Made by a program: the position numbers and the translations under genes. A DNA stretch of 64,000 nt from Chitinophagaceae bacterium (GTDB taxonomy: Bacteria; Bacteroidota; Bacteroidia; Chitinophagales; Chitinophagaceae), in assembly GCA_020403455.1 (NCBI GenBank), contig JADBXP010000020.1, positions 1 to 64,000 of the forward strand, written 5' to 3'. This document shows, piece by piece, positions 7,585-16,853 of this stretch. The notes beneath the pieces are model-generated. The model made no database searches. It saw only the letters and a program-made list of their open reading frames with translations, and had not been told where the DNA came from. Numbering within the stretch: position 1 is the stretch's first letter; each line of letters begins with the position of its first letter.

Positions 7585-8301
7585 ATGGAAACACTGAAAG
7601 ATAAAGTGGTATTGCTGGTGGGTGCCAGTGGTGGCATTGGTGCAAAAACTGCTGCCTTGCTCTCAGGTTCCGGTGCAAAAGTGTTCATTACCGGGAGAAA
7701 CCAGTCCAACCTCTCTTCCGTTGCACAACAGGCCGGTATTCCTGCAGAACGTTGTTTTTCCCTGGATGTAACCCGGGAGTCTGAAGTAAATGCCGCCGTT
7801 CAAAACATTCTGCAGCAGGCAGGCACCATCGATATTTTGATCAATGCTGCCGGCATTGGTATCATCAAACCCATTGACCAGCTTAGTTCTGAGGAGTTTC
7901 AGCGTACCCTGCAAACGAATCTGTTGGGTGCTTTTCATCTGGTAAAAGCAGTACTTCCGGGTATGAAGGAAAGCAAGCGCGGTCTTATCATTAATATCCC
8001 TGGTGTTTTGGGAAAAGTTCCCATGGCGGGTGCTGCCGCTTATGCTGCCAGCAAATATGGCTTGACAGGTATGATGCAGAGCATCCGGGAAGAATTAAAA
8101 AGAACCGATATACGTATAACCCAGCTGTACTTGGGTGGGGTGGATAGTCCTTTCTGGGATACCATCGACTTGCGGGTGCAGCGCGACCGCATGATCGTGG
8201 CCGATGAAGCTGCTAAAGCCATTTGGTTCCTCTGTCAGCAACCCCGCAGTGGCGTGGTGAGTGAAATGGTTTTGCAGCCCTTCAATCATCAGGCGATTTG
8301 A
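7585..8301 (+). CDS. Short-chain dehydrogenase/reductase
   Basis: This is a classical SDR of 238 residues. The Rossmann motif is GASGGIGAKTA, the NAAG motif is present as INAAGIG, and the active-site Tyr-Lys pair is in AYAASKYG. The catalytic Ser position is occupied differently (IINIPGVLGK in place of the usual ISS), which may matter for activity. It would oxidise or reduce a carbonyl/alcohol with NAD(P). The substrate is unknown. It is divergent from the flavin reductase gene. Confidence 0.85.
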   Translation: METLKDKVVLLVGASGGIGAKTAALLSGSGAKVFITGRNQSNLSSVAQQAGIPAERCFSLDVTRESEVNAAVQNILQQAGTIDILINAAGIGIIKPIDQLSSEEFQRTLQTNLLGAFHLVKAVLPGMKESKRGLIINIPGVLGKVPMAGAAAYAASKYGLTGMMQSIREELKRTDIRITQLYLGGVDSPFWDTIDLRVQRDRMIVADEAAKAIWFLCQQPRSGVVSEMVLQPFNHQAI

Positions 8302-8383
8302 TCTGAGTTCCTCCGCTCCAATAAAATTTCACGTAACTTTTTCGAATACTACCGATATTCGCAGAGCGAACAGATGTTAGTAT

Positions 8384-9601
8384 ATGAATCTATCCTTTGA
8401 AAACACAGAAAACGCATTTGCGCACTTAACAGATAAGGAGCTGAAAAATGCCCGTTTTCTCTTTCAATCCATGTCATACCCCTGGCTGGTACAAATGGGT
8501 ACGCGACTGACTCCTTTTATTATGCGCACCGGATTACCCGTGCATGGTCTCATTAGAAAAACATTGTTCAAGCAGTTTGTAGGGGGTGAAACACTGGAGA
8601 ATACCGAGCCGGTAACTCAAAAACTTCATTCTTTTGGTGTTGAAGTGATTCTGGACTATGGTGTGGAGGGAAAAGAGGGAGAGGACTCATTCGATACAGC
8701 CACAGAGGAATTCATGCGGGTCATACGATATGCTTCCACCCAAACCAATATTCCATTTATTAGCATCAAGGTTACCGGTCTCGCCCGTTTTGGTCTCTTG
8801 CAATCTTTGAATGAAGCCCCGCGTTTGCGCAGCGGCATTCATGACCATGAGTGGGAATTGGATGAATGGGATAGGGTACGGGATCGAATGTATGCCATCT
8901 GTGAACTGGCTGCGGAAAAGAAGATAGGTGTGCTGATTGATGCGGAGGAGTCCTGGATACAGGATCCGGTGGACCGGCTTTGTATGGAAATGATGCAGCA
9001 GTTCAATACCACTGAAGCCGTGGTGTACAATACGGTGCAGCTTTACCGCCATGACCGCCTTTCATTTCTGAAAATGTCTCACCGCATTGCCAAGGAAAAA
9101 GGTTTTGTATTGGGGGTTAAATTGGTGAGGGGTGCATACATGGAAAAAGAGCGTGCCCGTGCCCTTGAAAAGGGATATGATAGTCCGATTCAGCCCGATA
9201 AAGCATCATCTGACCGGGATTTCAATGCGGCGGTTCAATTTTGTTTAGAAAATCTGGGCGACATTGCAGTGGTTGTTGCTTCGCACAATGAGAACAGCAA
9301 TCAGTTGGCGGCTGCAACGATGGATCGATTGGGCATTGCCCGAAATTATTCCAGGGTACATTTTTCCCAGCTCTATGGCATGAGTGACCACATCACTTTT
9401 AATATGGCAAGGGAAGGATTCCGGGTAAGTAAATACCTGCCATTCGGTCCCATTAGGGAGGTGATACCTTACCTGATGCGCCGTGCACAGGAGAATACCA
9501 GTGTCAGCGGTCAAACAGGCCGGGAGTTGACACTGATTCAACGGGAATTGCAACGCAGGAAGAAAAGCAATTCACCTGTTCTCCCCACCGCTGCGGAATA
9601 G
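8384..9601 (+). CDS. Proline dehydrogenase
   Basis: At 405 residues it is a monofunctional PRODH, which oxidises L-proline to pyrroline-5-carboxylate with FAD and feeds electrons to the respiratory chain. Visible family blocks are ILDYGVEG, FISIKVTGLAR, GVLIDAEESW, VVYNTVQLYR, GVKLVRGAYMEKERARA, VVASHNENS, HFSQLYGMSDH and KYLPFGPIREVIPYLMRRAQEN. The last contains the substrate-binding Arg pair. No P5C dehydrogenase gene is adjacent. Confidence 0.93.
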   Translation: MNLSFENTENAFAHLTDKELKNARFLFQSMSYPWLVQMGTRLTPFIMRTGLPVHGLIRKTLFKQFVGGETLENTEPVTQKLHSFGVEVILDYGVEGKEGEDSFDTATEEFMRVIRYASTQTNIPFISIKVTGLARFGLLQSLNEAPRLRSGIHDHEWELDEWDRVRDRMYAICELAAEKKIGVLIDAEESWIQDPVDRLCMEMMQQFNTTEAVVYNTVQLYRHDRLSFLKMSHRIAKEKGFVLGVKLVRGAYMEKERARALEKGYDSPIQPDKASSDRDFNAAVQFCLENLGDIAVVVASHNENSNQLAAATMDRLGIARNYSRVHFSQLYGMSDHITFNMAREGFRVSKYLPFGPIREVIPYLMRRAQENTSVSGQTGRELTLIQRELQRRKKSNSPVLPTAAE

Positions 9602-9637
9602 CCGCTTCATCCCGTTATAACATCGTATTTTGCAGCC

Positions 9638-10432
9638 ATGGAAGCATATCATCAATTGCTGCGGCACATTCTGAACAGTGGTGTCAGGAAAACAGATCGA
9701 ACCGGTACCGGAACGCTAAGTTGTTTTGGTTATCAAATGAGGTTCAATTTAGAGGATGGATTTCCCATGGTAACTACCAAGAAATTACATACCCGCAGCA
9801 TCATTCACGAATTGCTTTGGTTCATCAAGGGCAGCACCAATATTCAGTACCTGAAAGAGAATGGTGTTTCCATTTGGGATGAATGGGCTGATGAAAACGG
9901 CGAGTTAGGTCCGGTATATGGTAAACAATGGCGCAGTTGGAGTGGCCCAGATGGGAAGGTGATCGATCAGTTATCGGAAGTGATTGCAGAGATCAAGAAG
10001 AATCCTGATAGCCGTCGACTCATTGTCAGTGCGTGGAATGTAGCAGACCTGCCTCAGATGGCACTCATGCCTTGTCATACTTTATTTCAATTTTATGTGG
10101 TGGAAGGGAAGTTAAGTTGTCAATTGTACCAGCGCAGTGCCGATGCTTTTCTGGGCGTTCCCTTCAACATTGCTTCCTATGCCTTACTAACCATGATGGT
10201 GGCACAGGTCTGTAATTTGAAGTGTGGAGAGTTCATCCACACCTTCGGTGATGTTCACTTGTATGTTAATCATTTGCAACAGGCACAAATTCAATTGAGC
10301 CGCACACACTATCCACTTCCACAAATGAAAATCAATCCCGAGGTAAAAGATATTTTTTCTTTTACCTATGATGACTTTACAATAGAAAATTATCAGTCCC
10401 ACCCCGCCATTAAAGCACCGGTAGCTATTTAA
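9638..10432 (+). CDS. thyA: Thymidylate synthase
   Basis: It converts dUMP to dTMP with methylene-tetrahydrofolate. Length is 264 residues, as in E. coli ThyA. The nucleophile Cys146 is in [18 protein letters not shown], the Arg pair [32 protein letters not shown] and HLYVNH are all present. A TATTTTG immediately upstream (9626-9632) resembles the -7 element and would give a very short leader. The dihydrofolate produced is used by the next gene, folA, 36 bp downstream. Confidence 0.97.
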   Translation: MEAYHQLLRHILNSGVRKTDRTGTGTLSCFGYQMRFNLEDGFPMVTTKKLHTRSIIHELLWFIKGSTNIQYLKENGVSIWDEWADENGELGPVYGKQWRSWSGPDGKVIDQLSEVIAEIKKNPDSRRLIVSAWNVADLPQMALMPCHTLFQFYVVEGKLSCQLYQRSADAFLGVPFNIASYALLTMMVAQVCNLKCGEFIHTFGDVHLYVNHLQQAQIQLSRTHYPLPQMKINPEVKDIFSFTYDDFTIENYQSHPAIKAPVAI

Positions 10433-10468
10433 TGATAGCGTGGATCAAGATTGACAAAATATTTATGT

Positions 10469-10966
10469 ATGCGTATTTCGATGGTTGTTGCTGCGGCTGA
10501 GAACAATGCGATCGGGCTCGACAACCGATTACTCTGGCATTTGCCCAATGATCTCAAACACTTTAAGAATTCTACTTGGGCATTACCGGTGATCATGGGC
10601 AGAAAAACACTCGATGCACTTGCCGGCAAGCCGCTCAACGGAAGAATGAATATTGTGGTCACCCGTCAAAAAGATTTTGTTGCCGAGGGTTTTCATGTAG
10701 TGCATGATTTGGAACAGGCAATGGATTTAGTGAAGCAGGCAAACTACAGAGAGGTCAACATCATTGGAGGCGGAGAGATTTACCGGCAATTTCTTCCTCT
10801 TGCTCACCGCATTGTACTTACCAGGGTGGAAGCCAGTTTTGAAGCCGACGCTTTCTTTCCAGAATTACCTGCTGATGAGTGGCAACTGGTAGCTGATGAT
10901 CCTATGCCAGCTGATGAGCGCCATGCCTATTCTTACCGCTTCCAGCTTTGGGAGCGCAACAAGTAA
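10469..10966 (+). CDS. folA: Dihydrofolate reductase
   Basis: The enzyme reduces dihydrofolate to tetrahydrofolate with NADPH. The start is ATG 10469, giving MRISMVVAAAENNAIG; an in-frame TTG at 10451 would only add a few residues. Conserved parts are LLWHLPNDLKHF with the catalytic acidic Asp, the VIMGRKT cofactor motif, and IIGGGEIYRQFLP. Length is 165 residues. It sits directly after thyA, its metabolic partner. Confidence 0.96.
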   Translation: MRISMVVAAAENNAIGLDNRLLWHLPNDLKHFKNSTWALPVIMGRKTLDALAGKPLNGRMNIVVTRQKDFVAEGFHVVHDLEQAMDLVKQANYREVNIIGGGEIYRQFLPLAHRIVLTRVEASFEADAFFPELPADEWQLVADDPMPADERHAYSYRFQLWERNK

Positions 10967-10973
10967 CTGACTG

Positions 10974-11444
10974 ATGAGTTTTGTTTCCATTGCTTATTTT
11001 GTTACCTGCTGCGGATTGATGCCCTGGATGTTCCGTCGTTCCAATTTGAATGCCTTGCGACTCTTGCAGGCAGTGAATATCTGGCTGCCGTTGTACAGTT
11101 TTTTTCTGCTGCAACAATGGATGGGATTTTATCGGCTGGCACAATTGCTTCCGGAAGTGAAAGGTCAGTCTTCTCAGCAATGGTATGAATGGATAGATGG
11201 CAATTTACTGGCACAGATCCTTCTTATCACACTTCCTTTTTTATTTGTTTGGAAGCGTTGGCGGGCTCATCGAGGGCTTTCTCTCTTCCTGCTCATTGTT
11301 CTTTACTGGTACCATCCCTATAAATATTGGGACCTTTACAACTGGCACCTGCATGCAGCTGAATGGGTCAGTCTGCTCTGTCTTTCTTTTTCCGTTCTTT
11401 GGCTCACTCGTTCATTCGCAGATCAATCGAAAAAAAATGTATAA
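10974..11444 (+). CDS. Uncharacterised integral membrane protein
   Basis: This 156-residue protein has about four predicted membrane segments (roughly 4-20, 28-45, 74-92, 98-110 and 125-143, some weak). It is Trp/Tyr-rich in the last loop (YWYHPYKYWDLYNWHLH). I do not recognise the family. It begins 8 bases after folA and its end overlaps the next gene by 8 bases, so it is probably co-translated with the methyltransferase. Confidence 0.65.
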   Translation: MSFVSIAYFVTCCGLMPWMFRRSNLNALRLLQAVNIWLPLYSFFLLQQWMGFYRLAQLLPEVKGQSSQQWYEWIDGNLLAQILLITLPFLFVWKRWRAHRGLSLFLLIVLYWYHPYKYWDLYNWHLHAAEWVSLLCLSFSVLWLTRSFADQSKKNV

Positions 11445-12234
11445 CCTCTGGCAAATAGGACTTCGTTATCTTTCGTATCGCTGGAAAGCCAGGGGTGGGA
11501 AGGGCCATGGCATTCATTCACCTTTTGTTTTTGATTTGGTGATGCAGGTGCTCAACGATGATCGAATTTTTTATGCGTATGAAAGCATTGAACAACAGCG
11601 GGCATTGTTGTTGAACAGTACAGAAAATTTGGAAGTGGTGGATTGGGGTGCAGGAGGAACGGAAAAGAAAGTGACGACTCGTTCTGTTCAACAGGTAGCT
11701 GGTCGTTCGCTCAAGCCACCTAAATATGCCCGGCTACTGTTTCGGTTGGTACAATATTATCAATGTAAGCGGGTCTTGGAATTGGGCACTTGTCTCGGCA
11801 TCACTACTTCGTATCTCGCAGCAGCCTCTTCTGAGGTTAAGGTAACTACATTGGAAGGAGCACCTGCTTACGCCCGCAAGGCACGAGAGGTATGGGAAAA
11901 TTTAGGTTGGAAAAACATTCAGATAGTGGAGGGAAATTTCGATGCTACTTTGTCGGGTGTGTTAGCAAAAGCTGCAACCTGGGATATGGTATTCATTGAC
12001 GGCAATCACCGGCTGGAACCTACCCTTCGTTATTTTGAGCAAATTTTGCCGCATACACATGCGGGAACGTTATTTGTTTTCGATGATATTCATTGGAGCC
12101 GGGAGATGGAAGAGGCATGGCAAAAAATTCAGCAACATCCTTCTGTTACTTTAACCATCGATCTGTTCTTTGTCGGACTGGTATTTATCCGGCCGGAGCA
12201 AATGGCGAAAGAACATTTTATTATTCCATTTTGA
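11437..12234 (+). CDS. Class I SAM-dependent methyltransferase (O-methyltransferase-like)
   Basis: The start is taken at ATG 11437 because the conserved N-terminus (MYNLWQIGLRYLSYRWKARG, HGIHSPFVFDLV) begins there. The longer open frame upstream overlaps the membrane protein gene. The SAM-binding motif is VLELGTCLGITTSYLAAAS, the acidic residue follows in TLEGAPAYA, and MVFIDGNH and FVFDDIHWS complete the fold as in catechol O-methyltransferase-like proteins. The methyl acceptor is unknown. Its stop abuts the convergent metZ stop. Confidence 0.82.
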   Translation: MYNLWQIGLRYLSYRWKARGGKGHGIHSPFVFDLVMQVLNDDRIFYAYESIEQQRALLLNSTENLEVVDWGAGGTEKKVTTRSVQQVAGRSLKPPKYARLLFRLVQYYQCKRVLELGTCLGITTSYLAAASSEVKVTTLEGAPAYARKAREVWENLGWKNIQIVEGNFDATLSGVLAKAATWDMVFIDGNHRLEPTLRYFEQILPHTHAGTLFVFDDIHWSREMEEAWQKIQQHPSVTLTIDLFFVGLVFIRPEQMAKEHFIIPF

Positions 12235-13407
12235 TCAGGAGGCATTCAGCGCCTGAAGAATATCTTCTAGTACATCATCCGAATGTTCGAGTCCTACACT
12301 GATGCGGATAAGTCCGGGCGTGATGTTCACGGCATTTCTTTCTGCTTCAGAAAGTTTGGCATGGGTAGTGCTGGCAGGGTGCGATGCGATAGATCGGGTA
12401 TCCCCCAGGTTGGCTGTCAGCGATAACAACTTCAAACCATTTAGGAATTTTTTTCCGGCTTCCAGTCCGCCTTTCAATTCAAAACAAACAATACCGCCAC
12501 CATTTTTCATTTGCTGTTGCGCAATGGCGTATTGAGGATGGGAGGGGAGGAAGGGATAACGCAGTTGTGCTATGGCAGGATGTGTCTCCAGTCGTTGTGC
12601 AATGTACAAGGCGTTGGCAGCATGTTTCTCCATGCGCACAAAAAGTGTTTCCAGACTTTTACTCAATACCCATGCATTGAAAGGAGAGAGGGCGGGACCG
12701 GTGCTGCGGCAGAACAGATAGATCTCATGTATCAGCTCCTTTTTTCCAACTACAACTCCACCCAATACTCTTCCCTGACCATCGATCCATTTGGTGGCGG
12801 AATGTACAACGAGATCGGCACCCAGTGCAATCGGTTGTTGGCAGGCGGGAGTTGCAAAACAATTGTCAACATTCAGAATTATGTTGTTCTCTTTTGATAT
12901 CCGTGACAGCATGCTGATATCAAGAATTTCCAGTCCGGGATTGGTAGGCGATTCTACATAAATCATTTTGGTTGAAGGACGAATGGCTGCTTTCCATTCT
13001 TCTTCAGTGGCTGTAGCTGAAACATAGGTATAATCGATTCCGAAGCGAGACAGATATTTGGCAATAACGGTATGGGTACTTCCGAAAACAGCATTACAGG
13101 CAAGCATGTGATCGCCCTGGCGCAGCAGTGCCATGAAAGAGCTGAATACGGCGCTCATGCCGGAGGCAGTGGCATAGCCGGCTTCCGCTCCTTCAAGCGA
13201 GCAGATCTTATCGACGAATTCCCGGACATTGGGATTGCTGAAACGACTGTAGATGTTGTCATCTGTTTCATCCGCGAATGCGGCGCGCATATCTTCTGCC
13301 TGTTCAAAGCAAAAGCTACTGGTAAGGAACAGGGGTACGGCATGCTCCATTTCGGGGGTACGCTCAACCTGAATTCGAATGGCATTGGTTTCGGGGCGAA
13401 GTGACAT
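12235..13407 (-). CDS. metZ: O-acetyl/succinylhomoserine sulfhydrylase or cystathionine gamma-synthase (trans-sulfuration PLP enzyme)
   Basis: The start is set at MSLRPETNAIR (13407); an in-frame ATG at 13428 adds seven residues unlike the family. PLP-fold features: YSRFSNPNV, EGAEAGYATASGMSAVF, the GSTH phosphate-binding loop, and the PLP lysine in VHSATKWIDGQGRVLGG. The C-terminal GLIRISVGLEHSDDVLEDI is typical. The variant ATKWIDGQGRVLGG is closest to MetZ-type sulfhydrylases, which convert activated homoserine and sulfide to homocysteine. The divergent neighbour metX makes the acetylated substrate, which supports the role. Confidence 0.85.
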   Translation of the reverse strand: MSLRPETNAIRIQVERTPEMEHAVPLFLTSSFCFEQAEDMRAAFADETDDNIYSRFSNPNVREFVDKICSLEGAEAGYATASGMSAVFSSFMALLRQGDHMLACNAVFGSTHTVIAKYLSRFGIDYTYVSATATEEEWKAAIRPSTKMIYVESPTNPGLEILDISMLSRISKENNIILNVDNCFATPACQQPIALGADLVVHSATKWIDGQGRVLGGVVVGKKELIHEIYLFCRSTGPALSPFNAWVLSKSLETLFVRMEKHAANALYIAQRLETHPAIAQLRYPFLPSHPQYAIAQQQMKNGGGIVCFELKGGLEAGKKFLNGLKLLSLTANLGDTRSIASHPASTTHAKLSEAERNAVNITPGLIRISVGLEHSDDVLEDILQALNAS

Positions 13408-13432
13408 ACAAAAAAAATAGATGATCAATTAA

Positions 13433-13452
13433 GGCAGGAATAATCTCCTGCC
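13433..13452. promoter_or_regulatory. Inverted repeat in the divergent metZ-metX promoter region
   Basis: GGCAGGA (13433-13439) and TCCTGCC (13446-13452) form a perfect 7-bp inverted repeat with a 6-base centre, 26 bp upstream of metZ. It lies upstream of both genes, so it is not their terminator; an operator is more likely. For metX, TTTG at 13465-13468 and TTACTTTG at 13491-13498 form an approximate promoter. No SAM-riboswitch-like structure fits in the 102-bp gap. Confidence 0.45.
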
Positions 13453-13509
13453 ATGTAAAAATATTTTGACAAAGGTATCTAACCATGTGTTTACTTTGTG
13501 TAATTATTC

Positions 13510-14538
13510 ATGGCCGCCCTGCAAACATATTCCTATAGCCATCCTTTTCAATTGGAAAATGGGGCGGTATTGCCTGAACTACAGATTGCCTATCACACCT
13601 GGGGCACTTTACATGCGGGTAGTCGGGTGGTATGGATATGTCATGCACTCACGGCCAATTCAGATGCGGAGACCTGGTGGAAGGGATTGGTAGGAGAAGA
13701 TTTTTGTATTGATCCGGCAAACGACTTTATTGTCTGTGCGAATATTTTGGGTTCTTGTTATGGTACAACAGGTCCATTAAGCATTGATCCGACAACAAGC
13801 AGACCTTACTACAGCAGTTTTCCTCAGGTGACGATACGCGACATGGTTGCTGCACATATTGTATTGCGCAAGCACCTGGGTATTGAAAAAATTGATTTGC
13901 TCATGGGGGGGAGTATGGGAGGATATCAGGTGCTGGAGTGGGCATTGATGGAAAAGGATGTTATCAAGCGACTTTTTTTAATTGCAACATCACCCTCTGA
14001 AAGTGCCTGGGGTGTAGCCGTGCATACAGCACAACGATTAGCGATTGAGGCAGATTCCAGTTGGCAGGATGCAAGTCCAGAAGCTGGTGCGAAGGGCTTA
14101 AAAGCTGCGCGCGCAATTGGTATGCTGACCTATCGAAATTATCAGACTTTTCAGGAAAAGCAGACTGATCCTGATCCGGAGAAGATCGATGATTTTCGCG
14201 CCTCTTCTTATTTGAATTATCAGGGCGATAAATTGGTGAAGCGTTTTAATGCCTATAGTTACTGGTTGTTGACCAAGGCAATGGATAGTCATCACCTGGC
14301 GAGGAAAAGAGGGGGAGATCTGATACAAACACTGGCAATGATTACACAACCCACTCTAATCATCGGCATCCTGGGTGATATTCTTTGTCCGCCGGATGAA
14401 CAAAGGTTCATGGCAGCACACATGCCTGATGCGCAGTTGGTAGAAATTGAATCTACTTATGGACATGATGGGTTCATCATTGAGACTACGCAAATCACTA
14501 CCCACCTTAGAGACTGGTACCGGCACACTGTGGAATAG
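13510..14538 (+). CDS. metX: Homoserine O-acetyltransferase
   Basis: The enzyme moves acetyl from acetyl-CoA onto homoserine in methionine synthesis. It has the alpha/beta-hydrolase fold, 342 residues. The nucleophile elbow is GGSMGGYQ with Ser135; catalytic Asp is in GILGDILCPPDEQ and catalytic His in YGHDGF. NILGSCYGTTGP and ALTANSDAETWW are family signatures. It is divergent from metZ, which uses the product. Confidence 0.93.
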   Translation: MAALQTYSYSHPFQLENGAVLPELQIAYHTWGTLHAGSRVVWICHALTANSDAETWWKGLVGEDFCIDPANDFIVCANILGSCYGTTGPLSIDPTTSRPYYSSFPQVTIRDMVAAHIVLRKHLGIEKIDLLMGGSMGGYQVLEWALMEKDVIKRLFLIATSPSESAWGVAVHTAQRLAIEADSSWQDASPEAGAKGLKAARAIGMLTYRNYQTFQEKQTDPDPEKIDDFRASSYLNYQGDKLVKRFNAYSYWLLTKAMDSHHLARKRGGDLIQTLAMITQPTLIIGILGDILCPPDEQRFMAAHMPDAQLVEIESTYGHDGFIIETTQITTHLRDWYRHTVE

Positions 14539-14548
14539 CAGACCGGTA

Positions 14549-16594
14549 TTATTGCGGATGGTACAATTTCACTGCTTGCCGGTAAACAGTTTTTTTGTCA
14601 AGAGACATTCGTTTGGTTTGCTGACGTGTATAGCGTTCCATCTGATCGGTGTAATGCGGAGAGTTTTTTCTGGCGGAAGCTCCGTAGGCATTCATCGATT
14701 CGATGATAGGACCATCGGGTGTGAATTCAACCAATTCAACATAGGCATCGCCTTCGTTTCCTTTGAACATGCCATTCTTATGAGGTACTGTTCCAATGGT
14801 TGCCAGAACATCGGGTAATCCGCCCACCGGTAATTCTTTGTCACCTCTGGCTAATTTTTGAATATCACCCAGTGTGATATCAGTACGACCATAGTTCAAC
14901 AACATATCATTTTTAACTTCTTGCAGTAATTCCTTGGCTTGTTGGATGGTCATGAGGGGTGTTGCAAGAAAGCGGTTGCGTTGTTGGTTGGCTTTCTTAT
15001 AAATCAATAAAAAAATGCCGGCACCCTTGCTTTCAGCAACAGCAGCTTTATTCCATTCTTTCAATGGTAAGATCAGATCAGCAAGTTCAGGAAGTAGATG
15101 CGCATCGAGCAGGAAGAGAGAATCGATGTTGGTAGGAAATGCAAATGGTGAAGGGTAGGAACGATCGAATTTGATTCGTTTCATTTGCTCAAATGATACT
15201 GTGGTATTTTGTTGGATCAATTCAGCGAAACGCTTGCTGCGGTTGTTTTCAAGGGTTTCATAACCCATTTCAGGAAAACGAATCGCAGGGTTATCGCGAC
15301 CATCGGTGCTGTTGAATGGACTGTGGTTGGTATTATACACGTATCCGCCCATTGGTTGCAGTACTTGTGGTAATTCATGCAGTGGGTGAATTTCTTTCCA
15401 GAGAGTAGCCGTGGTATTCCCCGGTACGGTAGAGCGCCAATTGTATCCGGGTTTTCTGATGGGTATCTTGCCATTGCTGATATAAAAGATGGTATCGTAT
15501 CTGTCTGCATATACCAGGTTATAACCCGGAATAGCCATCATTTCCAGTACTTGTCTGAACTCAGTGTAATTGCGTGCTTTGTTCATGCGGTACCATTGCT
15601 CGAGACCACGCACATCAGTTTGTGCGGGCATGCGCACAGAGAAGGTCCCTTTTTCCGTGATCAGGGTCGGGCCATAGATACTGTTATAAGCTTTTCTTTT
15701 TACAGGCACTATAATTCCTGCCAGCTTGACTTTCAGGGAAACAGTTTTCTCTTCCAGTTTGAGCCATTGATCATCTACTTTGTATTGAAGTGGCCTTTGC
15801 TGATCGGTTTCCAGTTGGTAGACATCTACTTTGTCGGGATTATTGACGGTGTGTGCCCAACCCAGGTATTCATTGGCTCCATGGAGTATGCAGGGGGCAC
15901 CGGGGAAGTTGGCGCCCAGTATGTTCCATCCTTCTTCGCTGCAGAGATGTGCTTCATAAAATGCTACCGGTCCTTCCAGGGGTTGGTGGGCGTTGATGGT
16001 AAGGAAGGTATGACCATTATTGGTTTTCTTGCTGTTAAAGGCGAAGGCATTGCTTCCACCCGGTTGTAGGTTGGTTAGTTGCGGTTGTGTTCCCCTGAAA
16101 ATGGAACCCAGTGCTTTGTCTGCTCCGGAGAGTACACACAACTGTAAAACGGAATATTGGATTAGGTCACGGGGAGTTACCGGAAAAGCTCTTTTCAGGA
16201 GAATTTCTTTTGGGTGTGCTTGTGCATAGGCATTCAGTCCGGCACAATACCCTTCCAGCAAACGTTGAAAGGCCGGACTCAGGTCTTTGTCATAGCGGGC
16301 ATTGACGAGTTCCGGGATGCCCATTAGGTGGATGATGTAATCTGTTTGAGCTCCCCCTTTGCCTTTATAGATGCCGGAAAGTGCTTTGCCAATGATCAGT
16401 GATTCCTGGATGGTAAAGAAATCGTCTTCTGCTGCTGCCCAAGCCAATCCGTAAGCCACTTCGGGGTCGGTGGGTGCGAAGATATGAGGTACACCGAATG
16501 AGTCCCGGATGATATCAATGCGGTCGATTCGGAATTGGGCAGATGAAAATTGCCAGAGCAGGCAAAGACAGGTAGAAAGGAGGAGGGTGCGCAA
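14549..16594 (-). CDS. Penicillin acylase-family amidohydrolase (acyl-homoserine-lactone/penicillin acylase type)
   Basis: At 681 residues this is an exported Ntn-hydrolase precursor. A signal peptide (MRTLLLSTCLCLLWQFSSAQ) is followed by the alpha-subunit region (DSFGVPHIFAPTDPEVAYGLAWAAAEDD). The self-cleavage site and N-terminal nucleophile of the beta chain lie at PGGSNAFAF near residue 190. HGANEYLGWAHTVNN and YNTNHSPFNST are typical beta-chain blocks. It would cleave an amide bond in the periplasm; lactones, penicillins and peptides cannot be told apart here. Confidence 0.87.
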   Translation of the reverse strand: MRTLLLSTCLCLLWQFSSAQFRIDRIDIIRDSFGVPHIFAPTDPEVAYGLAWAAAEDDFFTIQESLIIGKALSGIYKGKGGAQTDYIIHLMGIPELVNARYDKDLSPAFQRLLEGYCAGLNAYAQAHPKEILLKRAFPVTPRDLIQYSVLQLCVLSGADKALGSIFRGTQPQLTNLQPGGSNAFAFNSKKTNNGHTFLTINAHQPLEGPVAFYEAHLCSEEGWNILGANFPGAPCILHGANEYLGWAHTVNNPDKVDVYQLETDQQRPLQYKVDDQWLKLEEKTVSLKVKLAGIIVPVKRKAYNSIYGPTLITEKGTFSVRMPAQTDVRGLEQWYRMNKARNYTEFRQVLEMMAIPGYNLVYADRYDTIFYISNGKIPIRKPGYNWRSTVPGNTTATLWKEIHPLHELPQVLQPMGGYVYNTNHSPFNSTDGRDNPAIRFPEMGYETLENNRSKRFAELIQQNTTVSFEQMKRIKFDRSYPSPFAFPTNIDSLFLLDAHLLPELADLILPLKEWNKAAVAESKGAGIFLLIYKKANQQRNRFLATPLMTIQQAKELLQEVKNDMLLNYGRTDITLGDIQKLARGDKELPVGGLPDVLATIGTVPHKNGMFKGNEGDAYVELVEFTPDGPIIESMNAYGASARKNSPHYTDQMERYTRQQTKRMSLDKKTVYRQAVKLYHPQ

Positions 16595-16654
16595 GTGGAT
16601 AAAATTTCCTGCAAAGATGAGTTAAACAAAGGAGGATTGCATCTTTGGGGGTAT

Positions 16655-16662
16655 TACCTTTG
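16655..16662 (+). promoter_or_regulatory. Promoter -7 element of the small membrane protein gene
   Basis: TACCTTTG is an exact match to TAnnTTTG, 14 bases before the ATG at 16677. No convincing -33 TTTG is present, only TTG at 16637-16639. Confidence 0.45.
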
Positions 16663-16676
16663 AAAAAAATTACAAC

Positions 16677-16853
16677 ATGGGCATTCTCCGACAAATGGCG
16701 GAATACCTTTATCTCAAGAAAAAGTCCGATGTGCCCCAGGGCAGTTGGATGAAATACATGCATGGGATGAACAGGATTTCCCTGATTATTTTTTTATTTG
16801 GTTTGCTGGTGATGTTGTTCAGATGGGTGATTAAGCCGATGTTGATGCGCTAA
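16677..16853 (+). CDS. Small membrane protein, DUF6728-like (58 aa)
   Basis: An ATG 14 bases after an exact TAnnTTTG element opens a 58-codon frame: a basic N-terminal half (RQMAEYLYLKKKSD, WMKYMHGMNRIS) followed by one membrane segment (about 34-50). I recall a Bacteroidota-only family of this pattern, DUF6728, with no known function. Its last 23 bases overlap the 3' end of lpxB on the opposite strand. It is divergent from the penicillin acylase gene. Confidence 0.75.
   Translation: MGILRQMAEYLYLKKKSDVPQGSWMKYMHGMNRISLIIFLFGLLVMLFRWVIKPMLMR

Noticed and set aside
13408..13509. SAM riboswitch upstream of metX
   Set aside because: Only one simple 7-bp hairpin is present in 102 bp and a promoter-like element lies between it and metX, so no multi-helix aptamer fits.
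15377..16069. 230-codon plus-strand frame opposite the penicillin acylase gene
   Set aside because: It is antisense to a well-supported gene and lacks a family match or plausible start context.
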